A DNA stretch of 5,871 nt from positions 3,349-9,219 of the forward strand of contig DCHY01000034.1 in NCBI GenBank assembly GCA_002315715.1, read 5' to 3'. Numbering within the stretch: position 1 is the stretch's first letter; each line of letters opens with the position of its first letter. The notes under the pieces are model-generated. The model was not told the origin of the DNA and did not search any database. It saw only the letters and a list, made by a program, of their open reading frames with translations. Both the position numbers and the translations under genes were made by a program. Of the stretch, positions 1 through 4,750 are shown in pieces. The stretch comes from Clostridiales bacterium UBA1740 (GTDB lineage: Bacteria > Bacillota > Clostridia > Oscillospirales > CAG-272).

Positions 1-413
1 GCTTTGATTTTGGGAGCGTCTTCATTGCCTTCTTTGACGGCGATGATGTTGGGGTAAGAAACGTTGGTGCCTTCGGTTACGAAGGGGGTAAGGCCGGCTT
101 CAATCGCATAGTTGGAGTTGATAACGGCGTAGTCAACGTCTTTCAGAACGCTGGGGATCTGAGCGGCTTCTACTTCTTTGAATTCGATGTTGTAGGGATT
201 TTCCTTAATCATCTGATTCAAAGTGCTGGCGGTGTCGGCACCGTCTGCCAATTTGATAAGGCCCTGTACTTCAAGGAGTTTGAGAGCGCGGAGTTCGTTG
301 GTGGTGTCGTTGGGAACGGCAATGGTGATTTTTTTCTCATTGCAAGAGGAAAGGATGGTTGCGCAACCGAGGATCAAGGTCAAGGTCAAAACGAGAGCAA
401 TGATTTTTTTCAT
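1..413 (-). CDS. metQ: MetQ/NlpA-like lipoprotein lacking most of lobe 1 (3' end beyond window)
   Basis: The reading frame starts at ATG 411-413 and stays open for 137 codons to the window edge. AAAGGAG at 424-430 precedes the start by 10 nt. Residues 1-23 form a lipoprotein signal peptide (MKK, then a hydrophobic stretch) with lipobox LSSC at 21-24, predicting an anchored extracytoplasmic protein. Residues 29-137 match the second half of MetQ-family methionine receptors: VPNDTTNELRAL (33-44), LLEVQGLIKLADG (46-58), KEVEAAQIP (79-87), DYAVINSNYAIEAGLTP (94-110), YPNIIAVKEGNEDAPKIK (120-137). MetQ normally binds L- or D-methionine and hands it to the MetNI ABC importer. Here the roughly 100 residues that normally lie between the lipobox and this point are absent; they hold much of lobe 1, including the aromatic FQH-type binding residues. 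The family would need only about 30 more residues after the edge, so about 170 in all against about 270. It could be a degenerate copy, a deliberately short receptor, or an assembly artefact. Family assignment is firm; methionine transport activity is uncertain. Confidence 0.85.
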   Translation of the reverse strand, partial: MKKIIALVLTLTLILGCATILSSCNEKKITIAVPNDTTNELRALKLLEVQGLIKLADGADTASTLNQMIKENPYNIEFKEVEAAQIPSVLKDVDYAVINSNYAIEAGLTPFVTEGTNVSYPNIIAVKEGNEDAPKIK

Positions 414-460
414 GGTGGGGAATCTCCTTTGTTAAATATGTTTTTTATTTCTTCTCGAAG

Positions 461-492
461 GAAAAAAAGAACGGGGAGCAAACTCCCCGTTC
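461..492 (-). terminator. Intrinsic terminator in the metQ leader (attenuator terminator)
   Basis: On the minus strand, GAACGGGGAG (492-483) pairs with CTCCCCGTTC (478-469), a perfect 10-bp stem with loop TTTG, followed at once by TTTTTTT (468-462). The plus-strand side lacks a T-tract, so it acts on minus-strand transcripts only. It sits after the Met-rich leader ORF and 48 nt before the MetQ-like start codon, the position expected of an attenuator. Confidence 0.93.
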
Positions 493-529
493 ATCTATTT
501 TCATCGCTGAAAAGACGTATGAGAGTTTG
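479..529 (-). promoter_or_regulatory. Predicted antiterminator pairing competing with the leader terminator
   Basis: On the minus strand CAAACTCTC (529-521), beginning 2 nt after the leader ORF's stop codon, pairs with GGGAGTTTG (487-479), which is the terminator's 5' arm plus its loop: 9 bp with one G-U. After a 3-nt bulge (520-518), CGT (517-515) continues the helix with ACG (490-488), so 8 of the 10 bases of the terminator's 5' arm become engaged. Between the two strands, TTTTCA (513-508) and TGAAAA (503-498) form a hairpin closed by the GNRA-type tetraloop GCGA. The pairing excludes the terminator. Found by eye; no folding energy was computed. Confidence 0.68.
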
Positions 530-531
530 AT

Positions 532-606
532 TTAGGCATAACGACGCATGCACATGACGTCCATCATGCGCATCATCATATCCATCATCATAGCTCTCTT
601 GGACAT
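532..606 (-). CDS. Methionine-rich leader peptide, 24 residues
   Basis: A tiny ORF from ATG 604-606 to TAA 532-534, too short for usual gene finding. Eleven of 24 residues are Met (1, 6-8, 10-12, 14, 15, 18, 20), including the run MMMDMMMRMM at 6-15; the peptide begins MSKRA and ends RRYA. The start is supported by AAAGGA (615-620) 8 nt upstream. The reading frame extends further upstream to an ATG at 637-639, but that lies inside the promoter -10 box and would not be transcribed from this promoter. No known domain; its product probably has no function and its translation is the signal. The neighbouring terminator and the MetQ-like gene downstream make a methionine-sensing leader peptide the best reading. 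A chance ATG repeat is the alternative, but it would not explain the promoter, ribosome binding site and antiterminator all lying in register. Confidence 0.83.
   Translation of the reverse strand: MSKRAMMMDMMMRMMDVMCMRRYA
548..573 (-). promoter_or_regulatory. RNA hairpin inside the Met-codon run
   Basis: On the minus strand ATGCGCATGA (573-564) pairs with TCATGTGCAT (557-548), 10 bp with one G-U and a 6-nt loop. It spans codons 12 to 20 of the leader peptide. In known attenuators a hairpin here pauses RNA polymerase until the leading ribosome catches up; that role is inferred. A ribosome stalled in the upstream Met codons would melt it. An alternative pairing exists: GACGTCATG (561-553) with CATACGTC (521-514), 8 bp with a one-base bulge. 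Confidence 0.5.
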
Positions 607-637
607 ACAGCGAATCCTTTCTTGAAGTTGATGTTTC

Positions 638-667
638 ATTGTAGCATAGCCCCGTGATTTTTGTCAA
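638..667 (-). promoter_or_regulatory. Sigma-A type promoter of the metQ leader
   Basis: On the minus strand: TTGACA (667-662), 18-nt spacer, TACAAT (643-638), with TG one base before the -10 (extended -10). Transcription should begin near 629-632, just ahead of the leader ORF's ribosome binding site. AT-rich sequence lies upstream. From 668 to the upstream gene's terminator near 814 nothing else is recognisable. Confidence 0.85.
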
Positions 668-813
668 GCCATTTTTGAAAAAACCGCACAATATATAAAA
701 GTGACAAGGAAAAATAACATTTTCTGTGCAAAACAGACAAAAACGTGCGTAATAATTCACAAGCCGACTTTCCGCGCTTCCTTATCTATTAAAGGAAGAA
801 AAGGATGACAAAA

Positions 814-844
814 GAAAAAAGCCTCCGCATTTCGCGGAGGCTTT
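814..844 (-). terminator. Intrinsic terminator after the CvpA-like gene
   Basis: On the minus strand AAAGCCTCCGC (844-834) pairs with GCGGAGGCTTT (828-818), an 11-bp perfect stem with a 5-nt loop, followed by TTTCTTTT (817-810). It begins about 10 nt after the gene's stop codon and separates it from the methionine unit downstream. Confidence 0.93.
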
Positions 845-853
845 GGTGAAAAC

Positions 854-2482
854 TTATTCGGTCTTGGAAGCATCCAAGTAAGTAAGGAAGATTTCCGCCA
901 TCTGTTCGGTGGAAATTTCGGCGGGGTTAACGTCGTTGGTAAGAAGGTAGTCGGCGACGAGTTCACCCATCTGCTCTTGGACTTCGGGGGTCATCTCTTC
1001 GTCAAGACCGTTGTTGGCAAGAAGGGTATTGAGTTCGTTCGAAACGTTTTCTTTGTAAGTTTCGTACTCGGGAGTGGTCTTGTCGATGTTGCCGTTTTCA
1101 TCTACGACACCCTCGGGCTTCGGCACGCTTGCCACGTTGCACAAATCCTCTTTCACGGCTTCGGGATCGATGTCAAGGTCGGGCGCCATCATAGAGAAGG
1201 CAAAGCTCGTCAGTTTGTCAACGAGACATTTGGTCGTCTCGTTGCTGTTCAAAACCGTGATAACGGCGTAAACGACTTTCTGCTGTTCGCCGTCTTTCAT
1301 TAGAGGCTCGCCGTTCACGTCAACTGCCGGTTTGGTCAAAACGGCGGCAGGGTCGCTCATGTCGGCGAGAACGCCGTTGTCGGACAGGATGTAAAGCACC
1401 TTGGCAATCGTTCCGAGGTCGTCGGAAACGGAGTCCGCGGTGACGGTCGAGAAGACGTCAACGAAATCAACTACGAGGTTTTTGATGTCGCCTTCTTCAA
1501 GAGGAAGGATAGAGGGATCGTTTTGAATCGTGGTAACGGAGCCTTTGAGGACACCGACCAAAATGGTGGACAGACCCGCGATACCGTCGTCATCCTGGTT
1601 TTCAAACTTCGCGATGATGGCGTCGATGGCTGCTTCCTGCTCTTTGGTGAGGTTCTTGATATCCACGCCCTTGAGTGCGGTTACGTCATCCATAAGACCG
1701 AGAGCGGCAGCGCCGATGTTCTGGGTTTTGATGGTTTCTTCACCGGACTGCAAAGTGCCGATGGCTTCAAGAAGCATCTTGCCGCCTACGTTGTTATAAA
1801 GGACGTCGGCGAGTTTGGCATCCTGAACGGGTTCTGCGTATTCTTCATAGTACGTGCGTACGGTATTGCCTTCATCCATGGTTTTCACCGGCTCGGCAAG
1901 GAAGTTCGTAAGACCGAGAACGGGGAGGAAGAGAAGTGCGCCGACGGCGGCACCCTGTGCCAAACCGAGGAGCATACCGAGAAAACGGGTAGCGCCGTTG
2001 TTGCGTTCTTTCTTAAAGCCGAGAATCGCACAGAGAATACCGTGAACGATAAGCATGGCAGCGCTGATGACGATAAAGGAAAGAACGAATACGAAGGGAA
2101 GAAGGATAAGACCGAGAGGTGCTGCCAAGATGTACTGAAGAACCTCGGCATCCAAGCCGTTGAGAATCTTCATAGCCGCTTCGGGAATCGAGGCGAGCGT
2201 GTCGGCGGGAATTTGCAATTCGGTAATCACGTCACTGACCTTTTTTCCGTCAAGGAATTGGGCGAGTGTCGGATATACTTTTTGGCAAAGCACAAAGCTG
2301 CAAATAGCGGAAAGCCCGACCGTTAAGGTACGAACCGTCTGGCGGAGAATACCGCGGGACAGACCTTTGAGCAAGCCGATAAGGGCAAAGAGTACCACGG
2401 AACCGTAAAGGGCGAGGGCAACGTAGCCGCCGATGGAACCCATGGCCAAGTAGTTTTGAACGTCGGAAATCATCTGAGACAT
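854..2482 (-). CDS. CvpA-like membrane protein with long C-terminal domain
   Basis: 542 residues. The N-terminal part resembles the CvpA (colicin V production) family: hydrophobic segments near residues 19-39, 50-67, 121-152 and 165-193, and a family-like stretch LIGLLKGLSRGILRQTV (34-50) after the first helix. CvpA proteins are inner-membrane proteins of poorly defined function, usually around 160-200 residues. Here about 350 mostly acidic, soluble residues follow the last helix, without a domain I recognise; the tail is rich in Asp/Glu, e.g. NNGLDEEMTPEVQEQMGELV in the last 80 residues. There is no cleavable signal peptide. The start is ATG 2480-2482 with GGAGG (2490-2494) 7 nt upstream. 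It has its own promoter and terminator, so it is probably monocistronic. The family call rests on the N-terminal pattern only and could be a look-alike; no function is claimed for the tail. Confidence 0.72.
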   Translation of the reverse strand: MSQMISDVQNYLAMGSIGGYVALALYGSVVLFALIGLLKGLSRGILRQTVRTLTVGLSAICSFVLCQKVYPTLAQFLDGKKVSDVITELQIPADTLASIPEAAMKILNGLDAEVLQYILAAPLGLILLPFVFVLSFIVISAAMLIVHGILCAILGFKKERNNGATRFLGMLLGLAQGAAVGALLFLPVLGLTNFLAEPVKTMDEGNTVRTYYEEYAEPVQDAKLADVLYNNVGGKMLLEAIGTLQSGEETIKTQNIGAAALGLMDDVTALKGVDIKNLTKEQEAAIDAIIAKFENQDDDGIAGLSTILVGVLKGSVTTIQNDPSILPLEEGDIKNLVVDFVDVFSTVTADSVSDDLGTIAKVLYILSDNGVLADMSDPAAVLTKPAVDVNGEPLMKDGEQQKVVYAVITVLNSNETTKCLVDKLTSFAFSMMAPDLDIDPEAVKEDLCNVASVPKPEGVVDENGNIDKTTPEYETYKENVSNELNTLLANNGLDEEMTPEVQEQMGELVADYLLTNDVNPAEISTEQMAEIFLTYLDASKTE

Positions 2483-2514
2483 AAAATGGCCTCCATAAAA
2501 ATTTGGTTAATTTT

Positions 2515-2543
2515 ATTATATATTGGAAATATAAAATTGTCAA
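2515..2543 (-). promoter_or_regulatory. Consensus sigma-A promoter of the CvpA-like gene
   Basis: On the minus strand: TTGACA (2543-2538), exactly 17 nt, TATAAT (2520-2515), a perfect match in both boxes and spacing. The -35 lies immediately after the stop codon of the Nudix gene. Transcription should start near 2508, giving a leader of about 25 nt with the GGAGG site in it. This predicts strong constitutive expression independent of the Nudix gene. Confidence 0.92.
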
Positions 2544-2545
2544 GA

Positions 2546-3091
2546 TTATTTTTCGTTCGACAGATAATTCCATACTTTGAGTACGGCAATTTGGGTTTTG
2601 GCATCGGCGATTTCGCCCTTCATCACCATTTCGTAAAGGCGGCGGAGCGGAATTTCTTCGAGCGTCAAAAATTCGTCCTCGTCCCGTTTCGTGTCGCCGA
2701 AGGACAATTCTTCGCATAGATACAGGTCGATGACTTCGTCGAGAATGGCGGGGGAGGTGTCAATGGCGCCGAGATAGGTGACTTTCCCCGGTACGGCTCC
2801 CGTTTCTTCCTTCAGTTCTCTGAGCGCCGCCGAGAGGGAGTCTTCCTCCTTGCAGTCTTTTTTGCCGGCGGGGATTTCGAGAAAGACGCGCCCGTGCGGA
2901 TAGCGGTACTGTCGCTCCATAATGACTTTGCCGTCCGGCAAGAGCGGCAGCATACAGACGGCGCCGACGTGCATGCAAAATTCGCGCTTGGCCTCTTTTC
3001 CGTCCGGCAAAAGGACGGTGTCTTTGACGACGTGCAGAATTTTGCCGTCGTATATTTCTTCTCGGCTTAGGTATTTTTCTTCCAAATTCAC
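2546..3091 (-). CDS. nudF: Nudix hydrolase, ADP-ribose pyrophosphatase type
   Basis: 181 residues, the usual length for NudF-type enzymes, which cleave ADP-ribose to AMP and ribose 5-phosphate in the cytoplasm using Mg2+. The Nudix box runs from G76 to A99: PAGKKDCKEEDSLSAAL then REL-KEETGA, with R91, E92, E95 and E96 as the core acidic and structural positions. Other NudF hallmarks are MERQYRYPHG (58-67), LEIPAG (71-76) upstream of the box, and DEDEFLTLEEIPL (137-149). Spacing from the box glycine to the conserved Glu is one residue longer than the textbook GX5E if E83 (correctly spaced to R91) is taken as that Glu. Translation starts at GTG 3089-3091, with AAAGGA (3101-3106) 9 nt upstream; no ATG fits better. 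It has its own promoter, divergent from the MATE gene. Exact substrate within ADP-sugar hydrolases is not certain. Confidence 0.9.
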   Translation of the reverse strand: MNLEEKYLSREEIYDGKILHVVKDTVLLPDGKEAKREFCMHVGAVCMLPLLPDGKVIMERQYRYPHGRVFLEIPAGKKDCKEEDSLSAALRELKEETGAVPGKVTYLGAIDTSPAILDEVIDLYLCEELSFGDTKRDEDEFLTLEEIPLRRLYEMVMKGEIADAKTQIAVLKVWNYLSNEK

Positions 3092-3107
3092 GTTTTCGTT
3101 TCCTTTC

Positions 3108-3127
3108 GGTGCGCACCTCTTGTGCGC
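3108..3127 (-). promoter_or_regulatory. Palindrome and hairpin in the Nudix gene 5' leader
   Basis: GGTGCGCACC (3108-3117) is a perfect 10-bp palindrome. In the transcript GCGCAC (3127-3122) can also pair with GTGCGC (3116-3111), 6 bp with a 5-nt loop, ending a few bases ahead of the ribosome binding site. It could be an operator or a 5' stabilising hairpin; nothing more can be said. Confidence 0.35.
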
Positions 3128-3141
3128 GTAGGATTACTGAC

Positions 3142-3170
3142 AGTTTAGCACGCGGGGGAAGAATTGTCAA
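3142..3170 (-). promoter_or_regulatory. Promoter of the Nudix gene
   Basis: On the minus strand: TTGACA (3170-3165), 17-nt spacer, TAAACT (3147-3142), with TG one base before the -10. The start of transcription should be near 3135, about 44 nt before the GTG start codon. Confidence 0.8.
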
Positions 3171-3188
3171 TTCCTCTTTGCCGACGGA

Positions 3189-3217
3189 TTGAAATTTCCG
3201 AAACGGTGTGATATAAT
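3189..3217 (+). promoter_or_regulatory. Promoter of the MATE exporter gene
   Basis: TTGAAA (3189-3194), 17-nt spacer, TATAAT (3212-3217), with TG one base before the -10. Transcription should start near 3224, about 20 nt before the ATG. Its -35 lies 19 bp from the -35 of the divergent Nudix promoter, so one bound regulator could affect both; no obvious operator is seen between them. Confidence 0.88.
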
Positions 3218-3244
3218 GTAGGACGATTATAGAAGGAATAGGTT

Positions 3245-4660
3245 ATGGAAAAAACAAAACAGTCGTTTTTCGGGCGAAAGAGCATGGATATGACGACGGG
3301 CCCCATCCTCGGCATTATCATGAAATTCGCCTTGCCGCTTTTGCTCGGCAATTTATTTCAACAACTATATAATATGGTGGACACGTGGGTTATAGGACAG
3401 ACGGGTGACACCGCCGCCTACGCCGCCGTCGGTTCGGTGGCGCCCATCATCAACGTGCTTCTCGGTTTCTTCCTCGGCTTTTCGAGCGGTGCCGGCGTTA
3501 TCATCTCACAGCATTTCGGTGCCGGAAATAAAGAAAAAGTCGAAGAAACGGTGCACACCGCGATGAGTTTGACCTTTATCCTCGGCATCGCCTTTACGGT
3601 CATCGGCGTATTGATGACCCCGCCGCTTTTGAAAGTCGTGTTCGGCTCGGACGCGAGCGAAGCCTACGGCCCTGCCAAAGACTATTTGATCATTTATTTT
3701 TCCGGCATTTTCAGTATGTGTCTCTACAACATGGGCTCCGGCATTTTGCGTGCCATCGGCGACTCGAACCGTCCTTTTTACTTTCTCTTGGCTTCCGCCG
3801 TCACCAACACGGGGCTTGATTTGTTGTTCGTTTTCAAATTTCAAATGGGCGTCAAGGGCGTTGCCTACGCGACGGTCATCGCCCAAACCGTGTCGGCTAT
3901 TTTGACCTTCATCGCGCTTTTGCGAAGCGACACTTGCGTGCGTTTCTCCTTTAAGAAATTGGCGATCCGCAAAGAAACCTTAAAGAAAATTCTGATTCTC
4001 GGTTTCCCGGCGGGACTGCAAATAGCCCTCACCGCCTTTTCCAACGTCTTCGTGCAGTCGTATATTGCCGGCGTCCGCGGCAATCAAACCGAGATTTTGG
4101 CGGGGTGGACGACCTATTCCAAACTCGACCAATTCCTCTTCTTGCCGATGCAGTCGCTTGCCATCGCGGTGACGACTTTCGTCGGGCAGTGCCTCGGCAA
4201 AAACGACGTCAAGCGAGCAAGGGAAGGTGCTTTCAAGACCTATCTTGTCGCCTCCGCCATCAACGCTTGTCTCATCGCCATGTTCATGATTTTTCCGGAA
4301 CCGCTTTCGGCGTTCTTTACCAAGGACGAGGGCGCCATCGCAAATGCGGTTTTGCTTCTTCACAACCTCACCCCGTTCTATATGCTGTGCTGTATCAACC
4401 AGGTCTTCTCGGGTGCTCTGCGCGGCGCCGGCAATACCAAGGCGCCGATGATCATCATGCTGTCGAGTTTCGTTCTTGCCCGTCAGATTTACCTCTTCGT
4501 CATGGCGAATTATATCTCGAACGAACTGCTCCCCATCGCCTTCGGCTATCCTTTCGGTTGGTTGGTTTGCGCCGTTATTACGCTGATTTATTACCGCACC
4601 TACCGTTTTGATCCGAGCAAAGTTATGGGTTCGAAAGGCGCAAAACCGGCAGAAGAATAA
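3245..4660 (+). CDS. MATE family multidrug/Na+ (or H+) antiporter
   Basis: 471 residues, the normal length for a MATE exporter: a 12-helix inner-membrane protein that expels organic cations, drugs or metabolites in exchange for Na+ or H+. Two homologous halves are visible, roughly residues 20-230 and 245-455. Half 1 carries LFQQLYNMVDTWVIGQ (37-52), SQHFGAGNKEKV (88-99) and GSGILRAIGDSNRPF (164-178). Half 2 carries FLFLPMQSLAIAVTTFVGQ (297-315), CLGKND (316-321) and FSGALRGAGNTKAPM (388-402), the matching positions of the repeat. The hydrophilic tail ends AKPAEE. The start is ATG 3245 with AAGGA (3233-3237) 7 nt upstream; Met14 and Met16 are less well placed. It is transcribed alone from its own promoter and ends at a shared bidirectional terminator. 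The substrate and coupling ion cannot be read from the sequence. Confidence 0.94.
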   Translation: MEKTKQSFFGRKSMDMTTGPILGIIMKFALPLLLGNLFQQLYNMVDTWVIGQTGDTAAYAAVGSVAPIINVLLGFFLGFSSGAGVIISQHFGAGNKEKVEETVHTAMSLTFILGIAFTVIGVLMTPPLLKVVFGSDASEAYGPAKDYLIIYFSGIFSMCLYNMGSGILRAIGDSNRPFYFLLASAVTNTGLDLLFVFKFQMGVKGVAYATVIAQTVSAILTFIALLRSDTCVRFSFKKLAIRKETLKKILILGFPAGLQIALTAFSNVFVQSYIAGVRGNQTEILAGWTTYSKLDQFLFLPMQSLAIAVTTFVGQCLGKNDVKRAREGAFKTYLVASAINACLIAMFMIFPEPLSAFFTKDEGAIANAVLLLHNLTPFYMLCCINQVFSGALRGAGNTKAPMIIMLSSFVLARQIYLFVMANYISNELLPIAFGYPFGWLVCAVITLIYYRTYRFDPSKVMGSKGAKPAEE

Positions 4661-4674
4661 AATCAAAACCCAAC

Positions 4675-4707
4675 AAAAAATCCGACAGATTTTCTGTCGG
4701 ATTTTTC
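4675..4707. terminator. Bidirectional terminator between MATE gene and feoB
   Basis: TCCGACAG (4681-4688) pairs with CTGTCGGA (4694-4701) around a 5-nt loop, and the flanking A6 (4675-4680) and T5 (4702-4706) provide a T-tract on either strand. It serves the plus-strand MATE transcript (15 nt after its stop codon) and the minus-strand feoB transcript, which converge here. Confidence 0.93.
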
Positions 4708-4750
4708 TTTATTTGGTCAAAATGCCAATAATACTTGTCAAATATGGCTG

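Larger units (their letters stand above)
414..632 (-). promoter_or_regulatory. Putative methionine leader-peptide transcription attenuator upstream of metQ
   Basis: This is the transcribed leader between the promoter and the MetQ-like gene, about 220 nt. In 5' to 3' order on the minus strand it holds a ribosome binding site (615-620), a 24-codon Met-rich ORF (532-606), an antiterminator segment right after the stop codon (515-529), a small hairpin with a GCGA tetraloop (498-513), an intrinsic terminator (469-492 plus T-tract), and the ribosome binding site and start of the regulated gene. The inferred mechanism follows the classic amino-acid attenuators. Fast translation to the stop codon covers the antiterminator segment and the terminator forms. 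Slow decoding at Met codons leaves that segment free to trap the terminator's 5' arm, giving read-through. I see no T-box motif (AGGGTGGNACCGCG-like) or SAM riboswitch core. The parts are seen directly; the mechanism is inference. Confidence 0.8.

Noticed and set aside
607..639. An in-frame extension of the leader peptide to an upstream ATG (35 residues instead of 24)
   Set aside because: That ATG lies within the -10 box TACAAT, so the promoter would start transcription downstream of it. The ATG at 604-606 has a proper AAAGGA 8 nt ahead.
414..640. SAM riboswitch or Met T-box in the leader
   Set aside because: No T-box AGGGTGGNACCGCG-like motif or SAM-I core pattern is visible, and the leader is mostly taken up by the peptide ORF and the attenuator stems.
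491..760. An 89-residue minus-strand ORF overlapping the leader region, with a Asp/His-rich stretch
   Set aside because: It begins upstream of the promoter, runs through it and ends inside the terminator stem. Its Asp/His-rich part is just the other frame of the ATG-rich leader ORF, and it has no ribosome binding site of note.
1523..2326. A 267-residue plus-strand ORF
   Set aside because: It is antisense to the CvpA-like gene, lacks a ribosome binding site and family resemblance, and its length reflects codon bias of the real gene on the other strand.
2546..3091. Nudix and CvpA-like genes as one operon
   Set aside because: They are close and co-directional, but a perfect consensus promoter sits between them, so the CvpA-like gene does not depend on read-through. 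Some co-transcription cannot be excluded because no terminator separates them.
3980..4666. A 228-residue minus-strand ORF
   Set aside because: It is antisense to the MATE exporter, begins inside the terminator-proximal region without a ribosome binding site, and has low-complexity charged composition typical of shadow frames.
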